Assembly (NCBI RefSeq): GCF_010500925.1
Contig: NZ_QVMG01000006.1
Location: forward strand, 57,969-121,968
Reading direction: 5' to 3'
Source of the DNA: Parabacteroides sp. 52
GTDB lineage: Bacteria > Bacteroidota > Bacteroidia > Bacteroidales > Tannerellaceae
DNA: 64,000 nucleotides
Shown here: positions 33,705 to 43,790 of the stretch, piece after piece
Position numbering within the stretch: the stretch's first letter is position 1
How the letters are laid out: the number at the start of each line of letters is the position of its first letter
Notes under the pieces: model-generated
The model's input: only the letters and a program-made list of their open reading frames with translations
What the model was told of the DNA's origin: nothing
The model's database searches: none
Program-made: the position numbers and the translations under genes

Positions 33705-34493
33705 TCAGAAATAAAACTCCGGCTCTTTACGCTCCGCATATGCTTTGACAAACTTCATTCCTGCGACTTTATACAATAAACCTCCAAAATGACGGGCATC
33801 TGCGGGGCAAACAGCAATGCAACGGGCACAAGAGATACATTTCTCTTTATCTGTTTTGCGTGGGGCATCAGCGGGGATCGCTTGTACGGGGCAAAGTTTC
33901 ACGCAAGTACCACATGCAGTACACCTCTTGTTCCCACTAGGCTGTAGTGGTAATTTCCCCGGCACTTTATAGGGATGATTGCCTTTAGGGGTTATTCCCG
34001 ACAAGGAACATGTATCCGTTATTGAATGGATTTTCTCCCAACTCTTCTGTGCAAATCCGGTGATTCGCTCCATATCCTGAACATCCGGACGGCTAGCCCC
34101 CACCTTTGGGAATATAGAATGTTGTGCAATAAATGCCCCGGCCGAAACTACTTTAAACCCATTCGCCTCCACTACATCTTTCAGTTCAAGCAGCGCATCG
34201 TCGTAATCGCGGTTACCATACACACATACAATAATAGCCGGCGTATCATTGCCTTTAAACCGGCCAAGTGCAGGAAGAGTGATGGCCGGAATACGCCCGG
34301 CATATACGGGCATGCCCACAACCAAAAGGTCAGAACGATCCATTACAATATCGACTTCAGGGATATATTGTGTAATATTATACTCTTTTTTATTGCCTTC
34401 CATCTGGTTAACCATATGTTTCATTATATTCTTTGTTGTATGAGTTGCACTGAAGTAAACAAAGTTGATATTTTCTATTTTCATGTTTTTCAT
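33705..34493 (-). CDS. EFR1-type flavodoxin/ferredoxin fusion protein
   Basis: The protein has 262 residues. The N-terminal part is a flavodoxin-like domain (FVYFSATHTTKNIMKH, then LLVVGMPVYAGRIP). The C-terminal part carries two [4Fe-4S] motifs: CTACGTCVKLCP and CISCARCIAVCP. It probably moves electrons between flavin and iron-sulphur partners in the cytoplasm. No neighbour indicates a pathway. A second ATG at residue 4 is an equally possible start. Its 3' end faces the alkylation repair gene. Confidence 0.85.
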   Translation of the reverse strand: MKNMKIENINFVYFSATHTTKNIMKHMVNQMEGNKKEYNITQYIPEVDIVMDRSDLLVVGMPVYAGRIPAITLPALGRFKGNDTPAIIVCVYGNRDYDDALLELKDVVEANGFKVVSAGAFIAQHSIFPKVGASRPDVQDMERITGFAQKSWEKIHSITDTCSLSGITPKGNHPYKVPGKLPLQPSGNKRCTACGTCVKLCPVQAIPADAPRKTDKEKCISCARCIAVCPADARHFGGLLYKVAGMKFVKAYAERKEPEFYF

Positions 34494-34548
34494 GTTTTAT
34501 TGATCCGATATATCTCGTATTTATACGCCCGCATTACAAACAGAAAGA

Positions 34549-36720
34549 CTATTCTTCCAACAGATATCGCAGTTGATCCAACATCAAGGGGATCTCAGTT
34601 TCTTCGATACCGGCCATCAACAGATCCGGGATATCCTGATTGAATTGTTCCTGAAACTTATGAAAATCTCCCGCTTCCATCTCTACTGCTTTCTTATAAT
34701 ACCCCAAGGCACTTTTAATATGCTGCAAAGCCCATTCGGTATGTCCGGCATTCAGATAATCTTGCATCACAGGATGTGTTTCCACTATCTTCTTATAATA
34801 ATTCAATGCCTGGTCATACCTTCCTGTCAGGAACGAACACCATGCGATCGGACGCCACGCCTTATTACTCTTACTATCCAGATAATCCACCTTGAAATAA
34901 TATTTCAAAGCCTCTTCATAATTTTTCATTTCGAGATAAGAATGCCCAATACTCATTTGTGTGGACAGATCTTCAGGCTGTAAAGCCTCATAGCGTTGAT
35001 AATATTCCAACGCCTTTTCCGGTTGTTTCAGGTTACGATAACATCCGGCAATCCGTCGGATGAGCCATTTACTGTCCGGATTCAATAGATCTGCACGTAA
35101 ATACATATGTAAAGCCCCTTCTAAATCGCCCAACATCTGTTTGCAATATCCGATCTTCTGAAACAACACTCCATTGTCATGATCGTTCATTATCAAACGA
35201 TGATAGATCACCAAAGCATCTTCCGCATACCCTTTGCGCAGATAATATTCAGCCAAGGTAGTCAAACTTTCTTCATCTGACAGATAAGGCTGCAGGATAG
35301 GTAAATTATGAAAATCCAATTTCCAGGTAAATATATCATCAAAATCTCTTCGTCCCGGATATAATTTAAAGAAACGATACAAATCCTGTATATACTGCCC
35401 GGCTATGATCTCCAGTTTACCTCTCCTGGTTATTAATTCCTCTTTGTTCTGCTGAATCATTTCCGAAGCCTGACTGTCGAACTGGCCGATCATCATTTCC
35501 CGGTGTTTATCAGGGAGCTGCATCATACTGAAATAGAGTGAATATTTATCCGAGTTACACATAAACGAAGCCATAGCCATTGTATCCAACATCAGATGTG
35601 CCCCTTTTTCATTTCCGGGAAACGCCTGCAAAGACGAATGTTCCTGCATAAAGGGTAAAAACCAGTTCGTAAACTCCCGAAAGAAAGGGAAGTTTTTCAG
35701 ATGCACAAAAGTAGAATGCATCACATCTGCTCCCTCCTGTTGCAATTCTCCAAACTCCTGCATTTTCTTCCCCAGCTCCCCTTCGTTGAGAAGGTTCTCC
35801 CATTCCGGATTCATTTCATCCCCCATATGTTCGGCTGAAAAATCTTTCAGATGAATCTTATTTCCTATCTTCGGACTCAACTTCATCATCTCCGGAATAA
35901 TCTCTTCCTGCAATTTTCGGGTGATCTTCTCCGTCTCTCTTGCCAGGATAAAACGCAAAGTGATCGTCCGCAAGGCTGCCGTAAAACCGGCATTCCCTTC
36001 GGCTAAAGCATCCAGCCGGTTAGTTATTTGGGGATATAGATAGATACGTTTGCGGTATGTATACAATACAAGCAAAATACTTATCAAAGTCCGTACGCGT
36101 ATTTCTTCTTCAGGTGAACCTGCTGCATCAAAAAGCAGATTTATCTTTTCTTTATCAAAAGAAGCCTGTAAGGCTAGGAATAATGCGGAGACTACCTGGC
36201 TTCCCACAACATACGACAGGGAGAAGTCATTCAAAATATCCTGAACGGCCGCCACCTCTTCGCCGGTAAACGAATCGGACAACCATATCTTATCAAAAAG
36301 CATAGCCAGGGCCTTTTCATATTCGCTCTCTCTACCTACCACCCCTGCCGATACATTCAATTGAGCATGTAGATCGGCATAACTTACAGGAGGGTTCAAC
36401 TGCATAATCCGTCGCTTCGAATAATAGACCAAAGGCGAATCAACCGACAAGGCTTTGATCCTCACCTTATCAGCAAGCTCATAAGTAGAAGTCAATAAGG
36501 TATGATATATATGTTCCTGCATTGGATCCCGTGCACCTTCCATCCGGTAACGCAACATATACGTATAGGTCTCCTGCAGTTCATTCAACCGGGCATGAAA
36601 GGCATACTCATTAATTCCTGCAATCATGCTATGCAGAAAAACAAAAGCATTCTTCAGTTCTTTATTATCCAATGAACCAATTATCCGGTCATAGGCTTTA
36701 TTTATTTCTTGTATCGTCAT
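34549..36720 (-). CDS. large tetratricopeptide-repeat protein
   Basis: The protein has 723 residues. The first 440 are helical with no recognised motif. From about 490 to 690 there are TPR units, such as AEYYLRKGYAEDALVIYHRL, YCKQMLGDLEGALHMYLRAD, CYRNLKQPEKALEYYQRYEA and HSYLEMKNYEEALKYYFKVD. There is no signal peptide or membrane segment, so it is predicted cytoplasmic. TPR arrays bind other proteins; the partner is not known. It is divergent from lepA, with 84 bp between the two start codons. Confidence 0.8.
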   Translation of the reverse strand: MTIQEINKAYDRIIGSLDNKELKNAFVFLHSMIAGINEYAFHARLNELQETYTYMLRYRMEGARDPMQEHIYHTLLTSTYELADKVRIKALSVDSPLVYYSKRRIMQLNPPVSYADLHAQLNVSAGVVGRESEYEKALAMLFDKIWLSDSFTGEEVAAVQDILNDFSLSYVVGSQVVSALFLALQASFDKEKINLLFDAAGSPEEEIRVRTLISILLVLYTYRKRIYLYPQITNRLDALAEGNAGFTAALRTITLRFILARETEKITRKLQEEIIPEMMKLSPKIGNKIHLKDFSAEHMGDEMNPEWENLLNEGELGKKMQEFGELQQEGADVMHSTFVHLKNFPFFREFTNWFLPFMQEHSSLQAFPGNEKGAHLMLDTMAMASFMCNSDKYSLYFSMMQLPDKHREMMIGQFDSQASEMIQQNKEELITRRGKLEIIAGQYIQDLYRFFKLYPGRRDFDDIFTWKLDFHNLPILQPYLSDEESLTTLAEYYLRKGYAEDALVIYHRLIMNDHDNGVLFQKIGYCKQMLGDLEGALHMYLRADLLNPDSKWLIRRIAGCYRNLKQPEKALEYYQRYEALQPEDLSTQMSIGHSYLEMKNYEEALKYYFKVDYLDSKSNKAWRPIAWCSFLTGRYDQALNYYKKIVETHPVMQDYLNAGHTEWALQHIKSALGYYKKAVEMEAGDFHKFQEQFNQDIPDLLMAGIEETEIPLMLDQLRYLLEE

Positions 36721-36774
36721 AATGTATATATAACAAATGCTATGCCAAAAGTATTAGATTAACTCTAAAATTTC

Positions 36775-36782
36775 TATCTTTG
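36775..36782 (+). promoter_or_regulatory. -7 promoter box TATCTTTG of lepA
   Basis: Exact TAnnTTTG match, 22 bp before the ATG at 36805. Confidence 0.65.
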
Positions 36783-36804
36783 CACACCTAAATATTGTTT
36801 GAAA

Positions 36805-38592
36805 ATGAAGAATATTCGCAATTTCTGTATCATAGCCCATATTGACCATGGTAAAAGTACGCTGGCCGACCGCCTGCTCGAATACACCAAAACGGTTGAA
36901 GGCAAAGACATGCAAGCACAGGTGCTTGACGATATGGATTTAGAGCGTGAGAGAGGCATTACGATCAAGAGTCATGCCATCCAGATGAAATATACTCAAA
37001 ACGGTGAAGAATATACCCTCAACCTGATAGACACTCCGGGACACGTTGACTTCTCATACGAAGTATCTCGTTCTATCGCGGCCTGTGAAGGCGCGTTGTT
37101 AATTGTCGATGCCGCCCAAGGTATTCAGGCACAAACAATATCGAACCTGTATATGGCCATAGAGAATGACCTCGAAATAATCCCTATCATCAACAAGATA
37201 GACCTCCCCAGTGCCATGCCGGAGGAGGTAGAAGATCAGATCGTGGAACTATTGGGCGTCAAACGGGAAGATATCCTCCGAGCCAGTGGCAAGACCGGCG
37301 AAGGCGTATATGAAATATTAGATGCTATCGTTGGAAAAGTACCTGCCCCCAAAGGCGATCCGGAAGCTCCGTTACAATGTCTTATCTTCGACTCTGTCTT
37401 CAATTCCTTCCGGGGCATTATCGCTTACTTCAAAGTGGTAAATGGTGTGCTTCGCAAAGGAGATAATGTAAAATTCATTGCGACAGGAAAAGAATATGAT
37501 GCCGATGAAGTAGGTATCCTCAAACTCAATATGTCTCCCCGCACAGAGATCTTAACAGGAGATGTAGGTTATATCATTTCCGGTATAAAAACCTCCAAGG
37601 AGGTACGGGTAGGAGATACGATCACCCATGTAAAAAACGGAGCCCAAGAGGCTATTGCCGGGTTTGAAGAAGTAAAACCCATGGTTTTTGCCGGTGTATA
37701 TCCTATTGACAGTGAAGATTTTGAGAACCTTCGTTCATCTCTTGAAAAGCTTCAATTGAATGACGCATCACTCACCTTCCAGCCGGAAAGTTCCGCTGCC
37801 TTAGGTTTTGGATTCCGTTGTGGATTCCTGGGGCTTTTGCATATGGAGATTGTGCAGGAACGCTTGGATCGTGAATTCGATATGGATGTGATCACCACAG
37901 TACCGAACGTATCTTATAAGGTATATGACAAAAAAGGCAATTGCATAGAAGTGCACAACCCGAGTGGATTACCGGATCCAACGCATATAGATCATATTGA
38001 CGAACCTTACATCCGCGCATCTGTCATAACAAACACCAATTACATTGGTCCGATTATGACACTTTGTCTGGGAAAACGCGGTATCCTCCTCAAACAAGAA
38101 TATATATCCGGTGACCGTGTAGAAATTCATTACGACATGCCTTTGGGAGAAATCGTTATCGACTTCTATGATAAACTGAAAAGTATCTCCAAAGGATATG
38201 CTTCATTTGATTATCATTTGCACGACTTCCGTCCCAGCAAACTGGCGAAGTTGGACATCCTCTTAAACGGCGAACCGGTCGATGCCCTCTCTACCTTGAC
38301 ACATGTCGACAACAGTGTCACTTTCGGCCGCCGCATGTGCGAAAAACTAAAAGAATTGATTCCACGACAACAGTTCGACATCGCCATTCAGGCAGCTATC
38401 GGCTCCAAGATCATTGCCCGTGAAACGATCAAAGCCGTGCGTAAAGACGTTACTGCCAAGTGTTATGGAGGTGATATTTCCCGTAAACGTAAGTTATTGG
38501 AAAAACAGAAAGAAGGAAAGAAACGCATGAAACAAATCGGTACCGTAGAAGTTCCGCAAAAAGCGTTCCTGGCTGTATTAAAACTGGACTAA
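36805..38592 (+). CDS. lepA: elongation factor 4 (LepA), translational GTPase
   Basis: The protein has 595 residues, the standard length. The G1 loop is AHIDHGKST at residues 11-19, with [11 protein letters not shown] (switch I), [12 protein letters not shown] (G3) and NKIDLP (G4). The C-terminal LepA-specific domain includes [24 protein letters not shown] sequence near the end. LepA binds the ribosome and affects initiation or back-translocation; its exact role is debated. ATG 36805 is preferred to TTG 36799. It is a single gene, with a convergent glycosyltransferase 29 bp downstream. Confidence 0.97.
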   Translation: MKNIRNFCIIAHIDHGKSTLADRLLEYTKTVEGKDMQAQVLDDMDLERERGITIKSHAIQMKYTQNGEEYTLNLIDTPGHVDFSYEVSRSIAACEGALLIVDAAQGIQAQTISNLYMAIENDLEIIPIINKIDLPSAMPEEVEDQIVELLGVKREDILRASGKTGEGVYEILDAIVGKVPAPKGDPEAPLQCLIFDSVFNSFRGIIAYFKVVNGVLRKGDNVKFIATGKEYDADEVGILKLNMSPRTEILTGDVGYIISGIKTSKEVRVGDTITHVKNGAQEAIAGFEEVKPMVFAGVYPIDSEDFENLRSSLEKLQLNDASLTFQPESSAALGFGFRCGFLGLLHMEIVQERLDREFDMDVITTVPNVSYKVYDKKGNCIEVHNPSGLPDPTHIDHIDEPYIRASVITNTNYIGPIMTLCLGKRGILLKQEYISGDRVEIHYDMPLGEIVIDFYDKLKSISKGYASFDYHLHDFRPSKLAKLDILLNGEPVDALSTLTHVDNSVTFGRRMCEKLKELIPRQQFDIAIQAAIGSKIIARETIKAVRKDVTAKCYGGDISRKRKLLEKQKEGKKRMKQIGTVEVPQKAFLAVLKLD

Positions 38593-38621
38593 AACCAATA
38601 GATTATTTTCGCTCCCCTTCT

Positions 38622-39788
38622 TTATCCGAGCCTAAAGGTATAGTCGTTCTTACCCCTAAACAGGCGGTAAACACGTATATATAGGTTAAACAATGGATGC
38701 AGAAATTCCAGAAGGAACAAAAGACCCGTAGTTGGTCTTTGTTGCAACAATTTACAGGATTTGTGTAACACTATGGCTTTTGCCACATACCGAAAGACAA
38801 AAAGAAGGCCTGCCAATAGACTGATAAGCCAATTGGCATAAAGACCAACTCCAATCGTTATTATCACCGCAAAGAGAAAGAAGAAATAGGATAAATCCTC
38901 CAAACGATAAAAAAGAAGTCTCCCTCCCCGATAATGTTGTTGTGTCGCGGCACGGGAGGCTTTCATTTCTCTCCATACCTTAAAATTACTGATGGCCGAC
39001 ATCTGTGTTATACTTTCCGGACAATAAACCGCTTCCGTATTCTTTCGGGAAGCCGATTCGTTCACAAACAAATCATCATCGCCCGCATGTAAACTCAGCG
39101 ACTTATAATAGCCTTTATGCTGAAAAAAGAGCTCTTTCCGATAAGATAAGTTCCGTCCGTTTCCGGCAAAAGGACGTCGGATAAGAGCAGGAGAAAGATA
39201 TTGCAAACCACCTATCAAGTTATCATAAGCTATTAATTTATGCAGAAAACCTTTTTTATAGGCATACGCACAAAATCCAAGCACAATCTCAGTTTCCGGC
39301 TTATACGCATTCACTACCGAAGAAATCCATTCTTTACTCAAAGGCTCACAATTCGCCTCGATAAATAATAGGATATCATTCTTTGCCGCTTTAATACCAA
39401 CGGTTAACGCCAATTTCTTCCGGCTCAGGTATTTGACATCTTCCGGTATATAAGTATGATAAAGATGGGCATACTCCTGTTCAAACGTCTTCAACACATC
39501 ATCACTCTCATCTGTCGACCCATCATTTACCACAATAACCTCATACGCAGGGTAATCCTGTGAAAGCAGAACGGGCAGATGTTTTTGCAGATTCTCCGAT
39601 TCGTTTTTGGCATAGACAACAACAGAAACAGGGTGTTGCTCCCCTCTTTCTTGCGGAAAGACTTTCCTTGATTTACGCAGAGGACGACCATAAGTCACCA
39701 ACCAATATAATAATTGAATAAGGAATAAGCCCCCGGTCACTCCAACCAGGATACATTCTATCGGCGTAAATACAAATAAACTTTTCAT
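38622..39788 (-). CDS. membrane-bound family 2 glycosyltransferase
   Basis: The protein has 388 residues. An N-terminal membrane segment (IECILVGVTGGLFLIQLLYW) is followed by a GT-A domain: VSVVVYAKNESENLQ, VIVVNDGSTDESDD, and the acceptor region with RKLALTVGIKAA. Two or more C-terminal membrane segments lie from about 295 (FFFLFAVIITIGVGLY, LISLLAGLLFVFRYV). The layout is that of inner-membrane glycosyltransferases that act on lipid-linked or surface glycans. It lies 3 bp behind lysA on the minus strand and is probably co-transcribed, without an obvious functional link. Confidence 0.85.
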   Translation of the reverse strand: MKSLFVFTPIECILVGVTGGLFLIQLLYWLVTYGRPLRKSRKVFPQERGEQHPVSVVVYAKNESENLQKHLPVLLSQDYPAYEVIVVNDGSTDESDDVLKTFEQEYAHLYHTYIPEDVKYLSRKKLALTVGIKAAKNDILLFIEANCEPLSKEWISSVVNAYKPETEIVLGFCAYAYKKGFLHKLIAYDNLIGGLQYLSPALIRRPFAGNGRNLSYRKELFFQHKGYYKSLSLHAGDDDLFVNESASRKNTEAVYCPESITQMSAISNFKVWREMKASRAATQQHYRGGRLLFYRLEDLSYFFFLFAVIITIGVGLYANWLISLLAGLLFVFRYVAKAIVLHKSCKLLQQRPTTGLLFLLEFLHPLFNLYIRVYRLFRGKNDYTFRLG

Positions 39789-39791
39789 TTC

Positions 39792-40949
39792 TTATAATTC
39801 ATCCGAATAATAAGCCAACGGCAATTGACGACAATTATATTGCGAGGCCATCACCTCTCCATAGGCACCGGCCGAACGAAGAACGAACAAATCCCCCCGG
39901 TGTGCCTTATTCAGTTCAATATCCTTTCCGAACACATCCGAAGATTCACAAATAGGCCCAACAACATCATACACCTCCACCGGCTCATCACTGCTGATAT
40001 TCTCTATACGGTGATAAGCGTCATACATTGCAGGACGTATTAATTCCGTGAAACCGGCATCCAGTATGGCAAACTTCTTTACTTCTCCCTCTTTGACATA
40101 GAGTACCTGAGATACCAGGTTTCCACATTGGGCAACAATAGAACGTCCCGGTTCGAAATGCACTTCTTGTCCGGGGCGCACATGCAACAACTTATTAAAC
40201 GCAGCAAAATAATTATCAAAGGGAGGGATAGGCATATGGTTCGGATGATAATAGTCAATCCCCAGACCACCGCCAAAGTTAATATTCGCCACCTGCATAC
40301 CACGCGCATCCAGTTCCTCCTGTATCTCATTCATACGAATGGCCAGGTTACGGAAGGCGGATATATCCGTGATCTGCGAACCTATATGTGCATGGACACC
40401 GATCAGCTTCACGTATTTCAATGTTTTGAATTTATCCAACACAGCACCCAGCATGCTCAGGTTTATACCGAATTTATTCTCTTTCATTCCGGTCGTAATC
40501 TTCGCATGCGTATGCGCATCTACCTCCGGATTGATACGAAGCGCCACCGAAGCCACTTTGCCTTTGGCTTCAGCCAGCTCATTCAATATATCTAATTCGA
40601 CAGCCGACTCCACATTGAAACAGAAAATATCATTTTCCAAGCCGAGGTTGATCTCCCAATCAGCTTTCCCCACTCCGGCAAACACGATTTTATGCGCCGG
40701 GAAGCCCGCCTCCAAAGAAGCCTGGATCTCTCCCCCGCTCACACAGTCGGCGCCGAAGCCATAGGCAGCGATCTCCGACAGTATACGCGGATTCGCATTG
40801 GCTTTTACGGCATAATGCACATGATAACCATATTTGTCGGCCTCTGATTTTACGAGCGACAAAGTCTCTTTCAACAAATCTATATCATAATAATAGAAAG
40901 GCGTTGGTATAGCCTTAAACTTTTCTATAGGAAACACACCTTTAAGCAT
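39792..40949 (-). CDS. lysA: diaminopimelate decarboxylase
   Basis: LysA makes L-lysine from meso-diaminopimelate with PLP, the last step of lysine synthesis. The protein has 385 residues. K49 in HYAVKANANP is the PLP Schiff-base lysine. Also visible are GVHAHIGSQI, the GGGLGIDY phosphate-binding loop and the C-terminal ESSDVFGKD motif with the active-site cysteine context. It lies 57 bp behind lysC on the same strand with a hairpin between them, so lysine synthesis from aspartate is clustered here. Confidence 0.95.
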   Translation of the reverse strand: MLKGVFPIEKFKAIPTPFYYYDIDLLKETLSLVKSEADKYGYHVHYAVKANANPRILSEIAAYGFGADCVSGGEIQASLEAGFPAHKIVFAGVGKADWEINLGLENDIFCFNVESAVELDILNELAEAKGKVASVALRINPEVDAHTHAKITTGMKENKFGINLSMLGAVLDKFKTLKYVKLIGVHAHIGSQITDISAFRNLAIRMNEIQEELDARGMQVANINFGGGLGIDYYHPNHMPIPPFDNYFAAFNKLLHVRPGQEVHFEPGRSIVAQCGNLVSQVLYVKEGEVKKFAILDAGFTELIRPAMYDAYHRIENISSDEPVEVYDVVGPICESSDVFGKDIELNKAHRGDLFVLRSAGAYGEVMASQYNCRQLPLAYYSDEL

Positions 40950-40964
40950 CGGTTTTATTTTAAG

Positions 40965-40997
40965 ATAAAAGAAAGGGCAACCTTTACGACTGCCCTT
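40965..40997 (-). terminator. hairpin with T-rich tail between lysC and lysA
   Basis: Minus-strand AAGGGCA (40997-40991) pairs with TGCCCTT (40979-40973), followed by TCTTTTATC. It could partially terminate between lysC and lysA. No lysine riboswitch features were seen. Confidence 0.55.
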
Positions 40998-41006
40998 GTT
41001 TATATG

Positions 41007-42323
41007 TTAGTTATTAAACAAATGGTCGCTTAACGCCTGAAGAGCCTTTTTCTTATCTGCCTCTTTTATCAACAGGGAAACATTATAGTTGCTTCCTCCA
41101 TAAGAGATCATACGCACAGGCACCTCTTTCAACGCTTGCACAATACGGGCTTCAAATCCGACATTGTCCCATTCCAGATCACCTACCACACAGGCAATAA
41201 CCATATCGGAATCGACTGTAACCGTTCCGAACTTCTTCAGATCGTCTACGATTTCTTCCAGGTGTTTGCGGTTATCGATGGTCACCGAAACGCCTACTTC
41301 CGAGGTAGTAACCATATCGATAGGCGTCTGATAGTTTTCAAAGATTTCAAACACCTTACGCAAGAATCCGGTAGCCAACAACATCCGTCCACTCTTGATC
41401 TTGATCGCAGTGATATTCTCTTTGGCAGCTACCGCCTTGATCTTTCCTTTTTCCGTCACATTGGATATCAACGTACCGGGAGCCTGGGGCTCCATGGTAT
41501 TCAATAAACGTACGGGGATATTATTCAGTTTAGCAGGCAGGATACAAGTGGGATGTAATATCTTCGCCCCAAAATAAGCCAATTCTGCCGCTTCTTCGAA
41601 ATGCAGGTTACGCACCGGAGCCGTTTTATCGACAATACGAGGGTCGTTATTATGCATACCGTCGATATCCGTCCATATCTGAATCTCCTCCGCATTCACT
41701 GCGGCACCGATAAGGGATGCGGTATAATCGCTTCCTCCCCGCTGTAGGTTATCGATTTCACCATAGGCATTCCGGCAAATATACCCTTGGGTAATATACA
41801 GGTCTGCGTCTTTGTATTCATGGAGGAACTTACCCAGTTTCTCTTTGATATAGACCGGATCCGGTTCTGCATTCTTGTCTGTCCGCATATATTCCAATGC
41901 CGGAAGCAAAACAGAAGACACCCCACACTCATTCAGGTAAAGGTTCATCATGCCGGTAGAGATCAATTCTCCCTGTGCCAGGATGATACGTTCTTCGAAC
42001 AAGGTAAAAAGGTCTTTGGTGAATGTACGGATATGATCGAAAATAGATTTTATAAGTTCTTTGGCTTTCTGTTTATATTCGTCTGTTGCATAAAGCTCAT
42101 CAGCATGGTCATAGTATTTCATGGCCAATTTATTGATGATCTCATTCGCACCATCCGGGTTCTTTTTGTACAAGTAGTCGGAAATTTCTACTAACGAGTT
42201 GGTCGTACCCGACATGGCAGACAAGACTACGATATCACGCTTTCCCGCAGTGATCAGTTTTGCCACCTCTTTCATTCTCTGCGCAGATCCCACAGAAGTA
42301 CCGCCAAACTTTAAAACTTTCAT
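41007..42323 (-). CDS. lysC: aspartate kinase
   Basis: The enzyme phosphorylates aspartate, the first step to lysine, threonine and methionine. The protein has 438 residues. It begins VLKFGGTSVGSAQRM (kinase signature) and continues with GGSDYTASLIGAA and a DPRIVDKTAPV segment. From about 300 there are two ACT domains (ITAIKIKSGRMLL, VSVTIDNRKHL) that give feedback control by lysine or threonine. It is the monofunctional form, without a homoserine dehydrogenase domain. A promoter box lies 72 bp upstream, and lysA follows. Confidence 0.95.
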   Translation of the reverse strand: MKVLKFGGTSVGSAQRMKEVAKLITAGKRDIVVLSAMSGTTNSLVEISDYLYKKNPDGANEIINKLAMKYYDHADELYATDEYKQKAKELIKSIFDHIRTFTKDLFTLFEERIILAQGELISTGMMNLYLNECGVSSVLLPALEYMRTDKNAEPDPVYIKEKLGKFLHEYKDADLYITQGYICRNAYGEIDNLQRGGSDYTASLIGAAVNAEEIQIWTDIDGMHNNDPRIVDKTAPVRNLHFEEAAELAYFGAKILHPTCILPAKLNNIPVRLLNTMEPQAPGTLISNVTEKGKIKAVAAKENITAIKIKSGRMLLATGFLRKVFEIFENYQTPIDMVTTSEVGVSVTIDNRKHLEEIVDDLKKFGTVTVDSDMVIACVVGDLEWDNVGFEARIVQALKEVPVRMISYGGSNYNVSLLIKEADKKKALQALSDHLFNN

Positions 42324-42394
42324 TTTCTTTTACTGTATTAAATTGTTTCTTTTGCCTATACGTCAAACATCAAACATGTTGACCAATGTGCCTG

Positions 42395-42402
42395 CAAAGT
42401 TA
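42395..42402 (-). promoter_or_regulatory. -7 promoter box TAACTTTG of lysC
   Basis: TAnnTTTG match on the minus strand, between ftsE and lysC. The leader would be about 65 nt, too short for a lysine riboswitch. Confidence 0.5.
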
Positions 42403-42411
42403 TATAAAAAA

Positions 42412-43083
42412 TCAATCCCCAATATCACTCAGACATGCATTCTCGCATTTTACGATACGCGCGGGGTAATTATGTACCAATGTATAATTGTGGGTAGTCA
42501 TCATCACGGCTGTCCCACATTTACAAATATCATGTAGGAGTTGTACGATCTGCCCACTGGTTTCGGGATCCAGGTTCCCCGTCGGTTCATCGGCCAGAAT
42601 CAACCGGGGATTGTTCAACAAGGCACGCGCAATAACGATGCGTTGTTGTTCCCCTCCCGACAATTCATGCGGCATCTTATAACCTTTCGTTTGCATCCCT
42701 ACCTGGTGTAAGACCTCGTCGATACGCGTTTGGATCTCGTTCTTTTTCTTCCAGCCAGTAGCTTTCAGGGCAAACTCCAGATTTTTAATCACCGAACGGT
42801 CTGTCAATAATTGGAAATCCTGAAAAACAATCCCCAGCTTCCGGCGCAGATAGGGAATATCCTTCCGGCGAATCTTTCTGAGATCGTACTCCATCAACCG
42901 GGCTTCTCCCTGTTTGATCGGTATTTCACAATACAAAGACTTCAATAAGCTACTCTTACCGGAACCCACTTTTCCGATAACATATACAAACTCTCCATCA
43001 TGCAATGTAAAACAAGCATCACGCAGTATCAAGTTTTCGTCACGGCATATTTCTATGTTCTCCAGTGTAAGCAGATTATCCAT
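42412..43083 (-). CDS. ftsE: cell division ABC transporter ATP-binding protein FtsE
   Basis: The protein has 223 residues and is a lone ABC ATPase. Walker A is GKVGSGKSS (residues 37-45), the signature motif is [15 protein letters not shown], and Walker B is [12 protein letters not shown]. The sequence is of the FtsE/LolD type. FtsE works with the membrane protein FtsX to activate peptidoglycan hydrolases at the division site. No ftsX gene lies in the window, which is common in Bacteroidales where the two are often separate. A hairpin of 7-bp repeats lies directly upstream. Confidence 0.85.
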   Translation of the reverse strand: MDNLLTLENIEICRDENLILRDACFTLHDGEFVYVIGKVGSGKSSLLKSLYCEIPIKQGEARLMEYDLRKIRRKDIPYLRRKLGIVFQDFQLLTDRSVIKNLEFALKATGWKKKNEIQTRIDEVLHQVGMQTKGYKMPHELSGGEQQRIVIARALLNNPRLILADEPTGNLDPETSGQIVQLLHDICKCGTAVMMTTHNYTLVHNYPARIVKCENACLSDIGD

Positions 43084-43085
43084 TT

Positions 43086-43172
43086 TATTAGTGATTAGTG
43101 GTTAGTGATTAGTGGTTAGTGATTAGTGGTTAGTATCAAATTAAACACTAATCACTAACCACTAATCACTAA
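43086..43172. repeat. 7-bp repeat hairpin (TTAGTGA/TTAGTGG family), copy 1
   Basis: The left arm has about seven alternating units of TTAGTGA and TTAGTGG. The right arm (43144-43172) is the reverse complement (CACTAATCACTAACC type), with a short AT-rich loop. It lies between hisIE and ftsE. A related structure is at the right end of the window. Confidence 0.85.
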
Positions 43173-43173
43173 T

Positions 43174-43770
43174 TCATTCCTTATGTCTCTTTTTAAGTTC
43201 TTTGGCTAAGTCCTCTATACGCATGCCTTTGCTTGTCAACAATACGATCAGGTGATAGATCATATCCGAGGCTTCATAAATAAAACCATCGTCTGTTCCA
43301 TTGGTGGCTTCGATCACTGTTTCTACAGCCTCTTCACCGACTTTCTGCGCCATGCGGTTGACCCCTTTCTGGAATAGAGAGGTGGTATACGAACCTTCCG
43401 GCATCTCCTGCCGACGACGTTCGATAAAGTTTTGTAACTGCTTGAGGAACATTATATCCTCTTCATTCTTTTCTCCAAAACAAGTATCATCGCCGGTATG
43501 ACATACGGGGCCTACGGGATTGACTCGGATCAACAAGGTGTCGTTATCACAATCCACCTTCATACTGACAACAGAAAGAATGTTTCCGCTGGTTTCCCCT
43601 TTCATCCACAACCGTTGCTTGGTGCGGCTGTAGAATGTAACCTTCTGGGTTTCCACCGTTTGCTGATAGGCTTCTTCATTCATAAAACCCAACATCAGGA
43701 CTTTATGGGTGTTGTTGTCCTGAATAATTGCAGGAACAAGCCCGTCCATTTTATTAAAATCTAATTTCAT
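43174..43770 (-). CDS. hisI: bifunctional phosphoribosyl-AMP cyclohydrolase/phosphoribosyl-ATP pyrophosphatase
   Basis: The HisIE fusion performs two early steps of histidine synthesis. The protein has 198 residues, typical. The N-terminal cyclohydrolase domain (1-110) has FYSRTKQRLWMKGETSGN, the zinc-binding VDCDNDTLL and HTGDDTCF. The C-terminal pyrophosphatase domain has EEAVETVIEATN and DMIYHLIVLLTSKGM. It lies 20 bp after hisF on the minus strand as the last gene of hisH-hisA-hisF-hisIE. Confidence 0.95.
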   Translation of the reverse strand: MKLDFNKMDGLVPAIIQDNNTHKVLMLGFMNEEAYQQTVETQKVTFYSRTKQRLWMKGETSGNILSVVSMKVDCDNDTLLIRVNPVGPVCHTGDDTCFGEKNEEDIMFLKQLQNFIERRRQEMPEGSYTTSLFQKGVNRMAQKVGEEAVETVIEATNGTDDGFIYEASDMIYHLIVLLTSKGMRIEDLAKELKKRHKE

Positions 43771-43790
43771 CTTATATCTCTTTTATTTTT

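Noticed and set aside
42324..42402. Lysine riboswitch in the lysC leader
   Set aside because: The predicted leader is about 65 nt, far shorter than a lysine riboswitch, and no matching conserved segments were seen.
43086..43172. CRISPR array
   Set aside because: The repeat unit is only 7 bp, with no spacers, and the two halves are inverted. No cas genes are present in the window.
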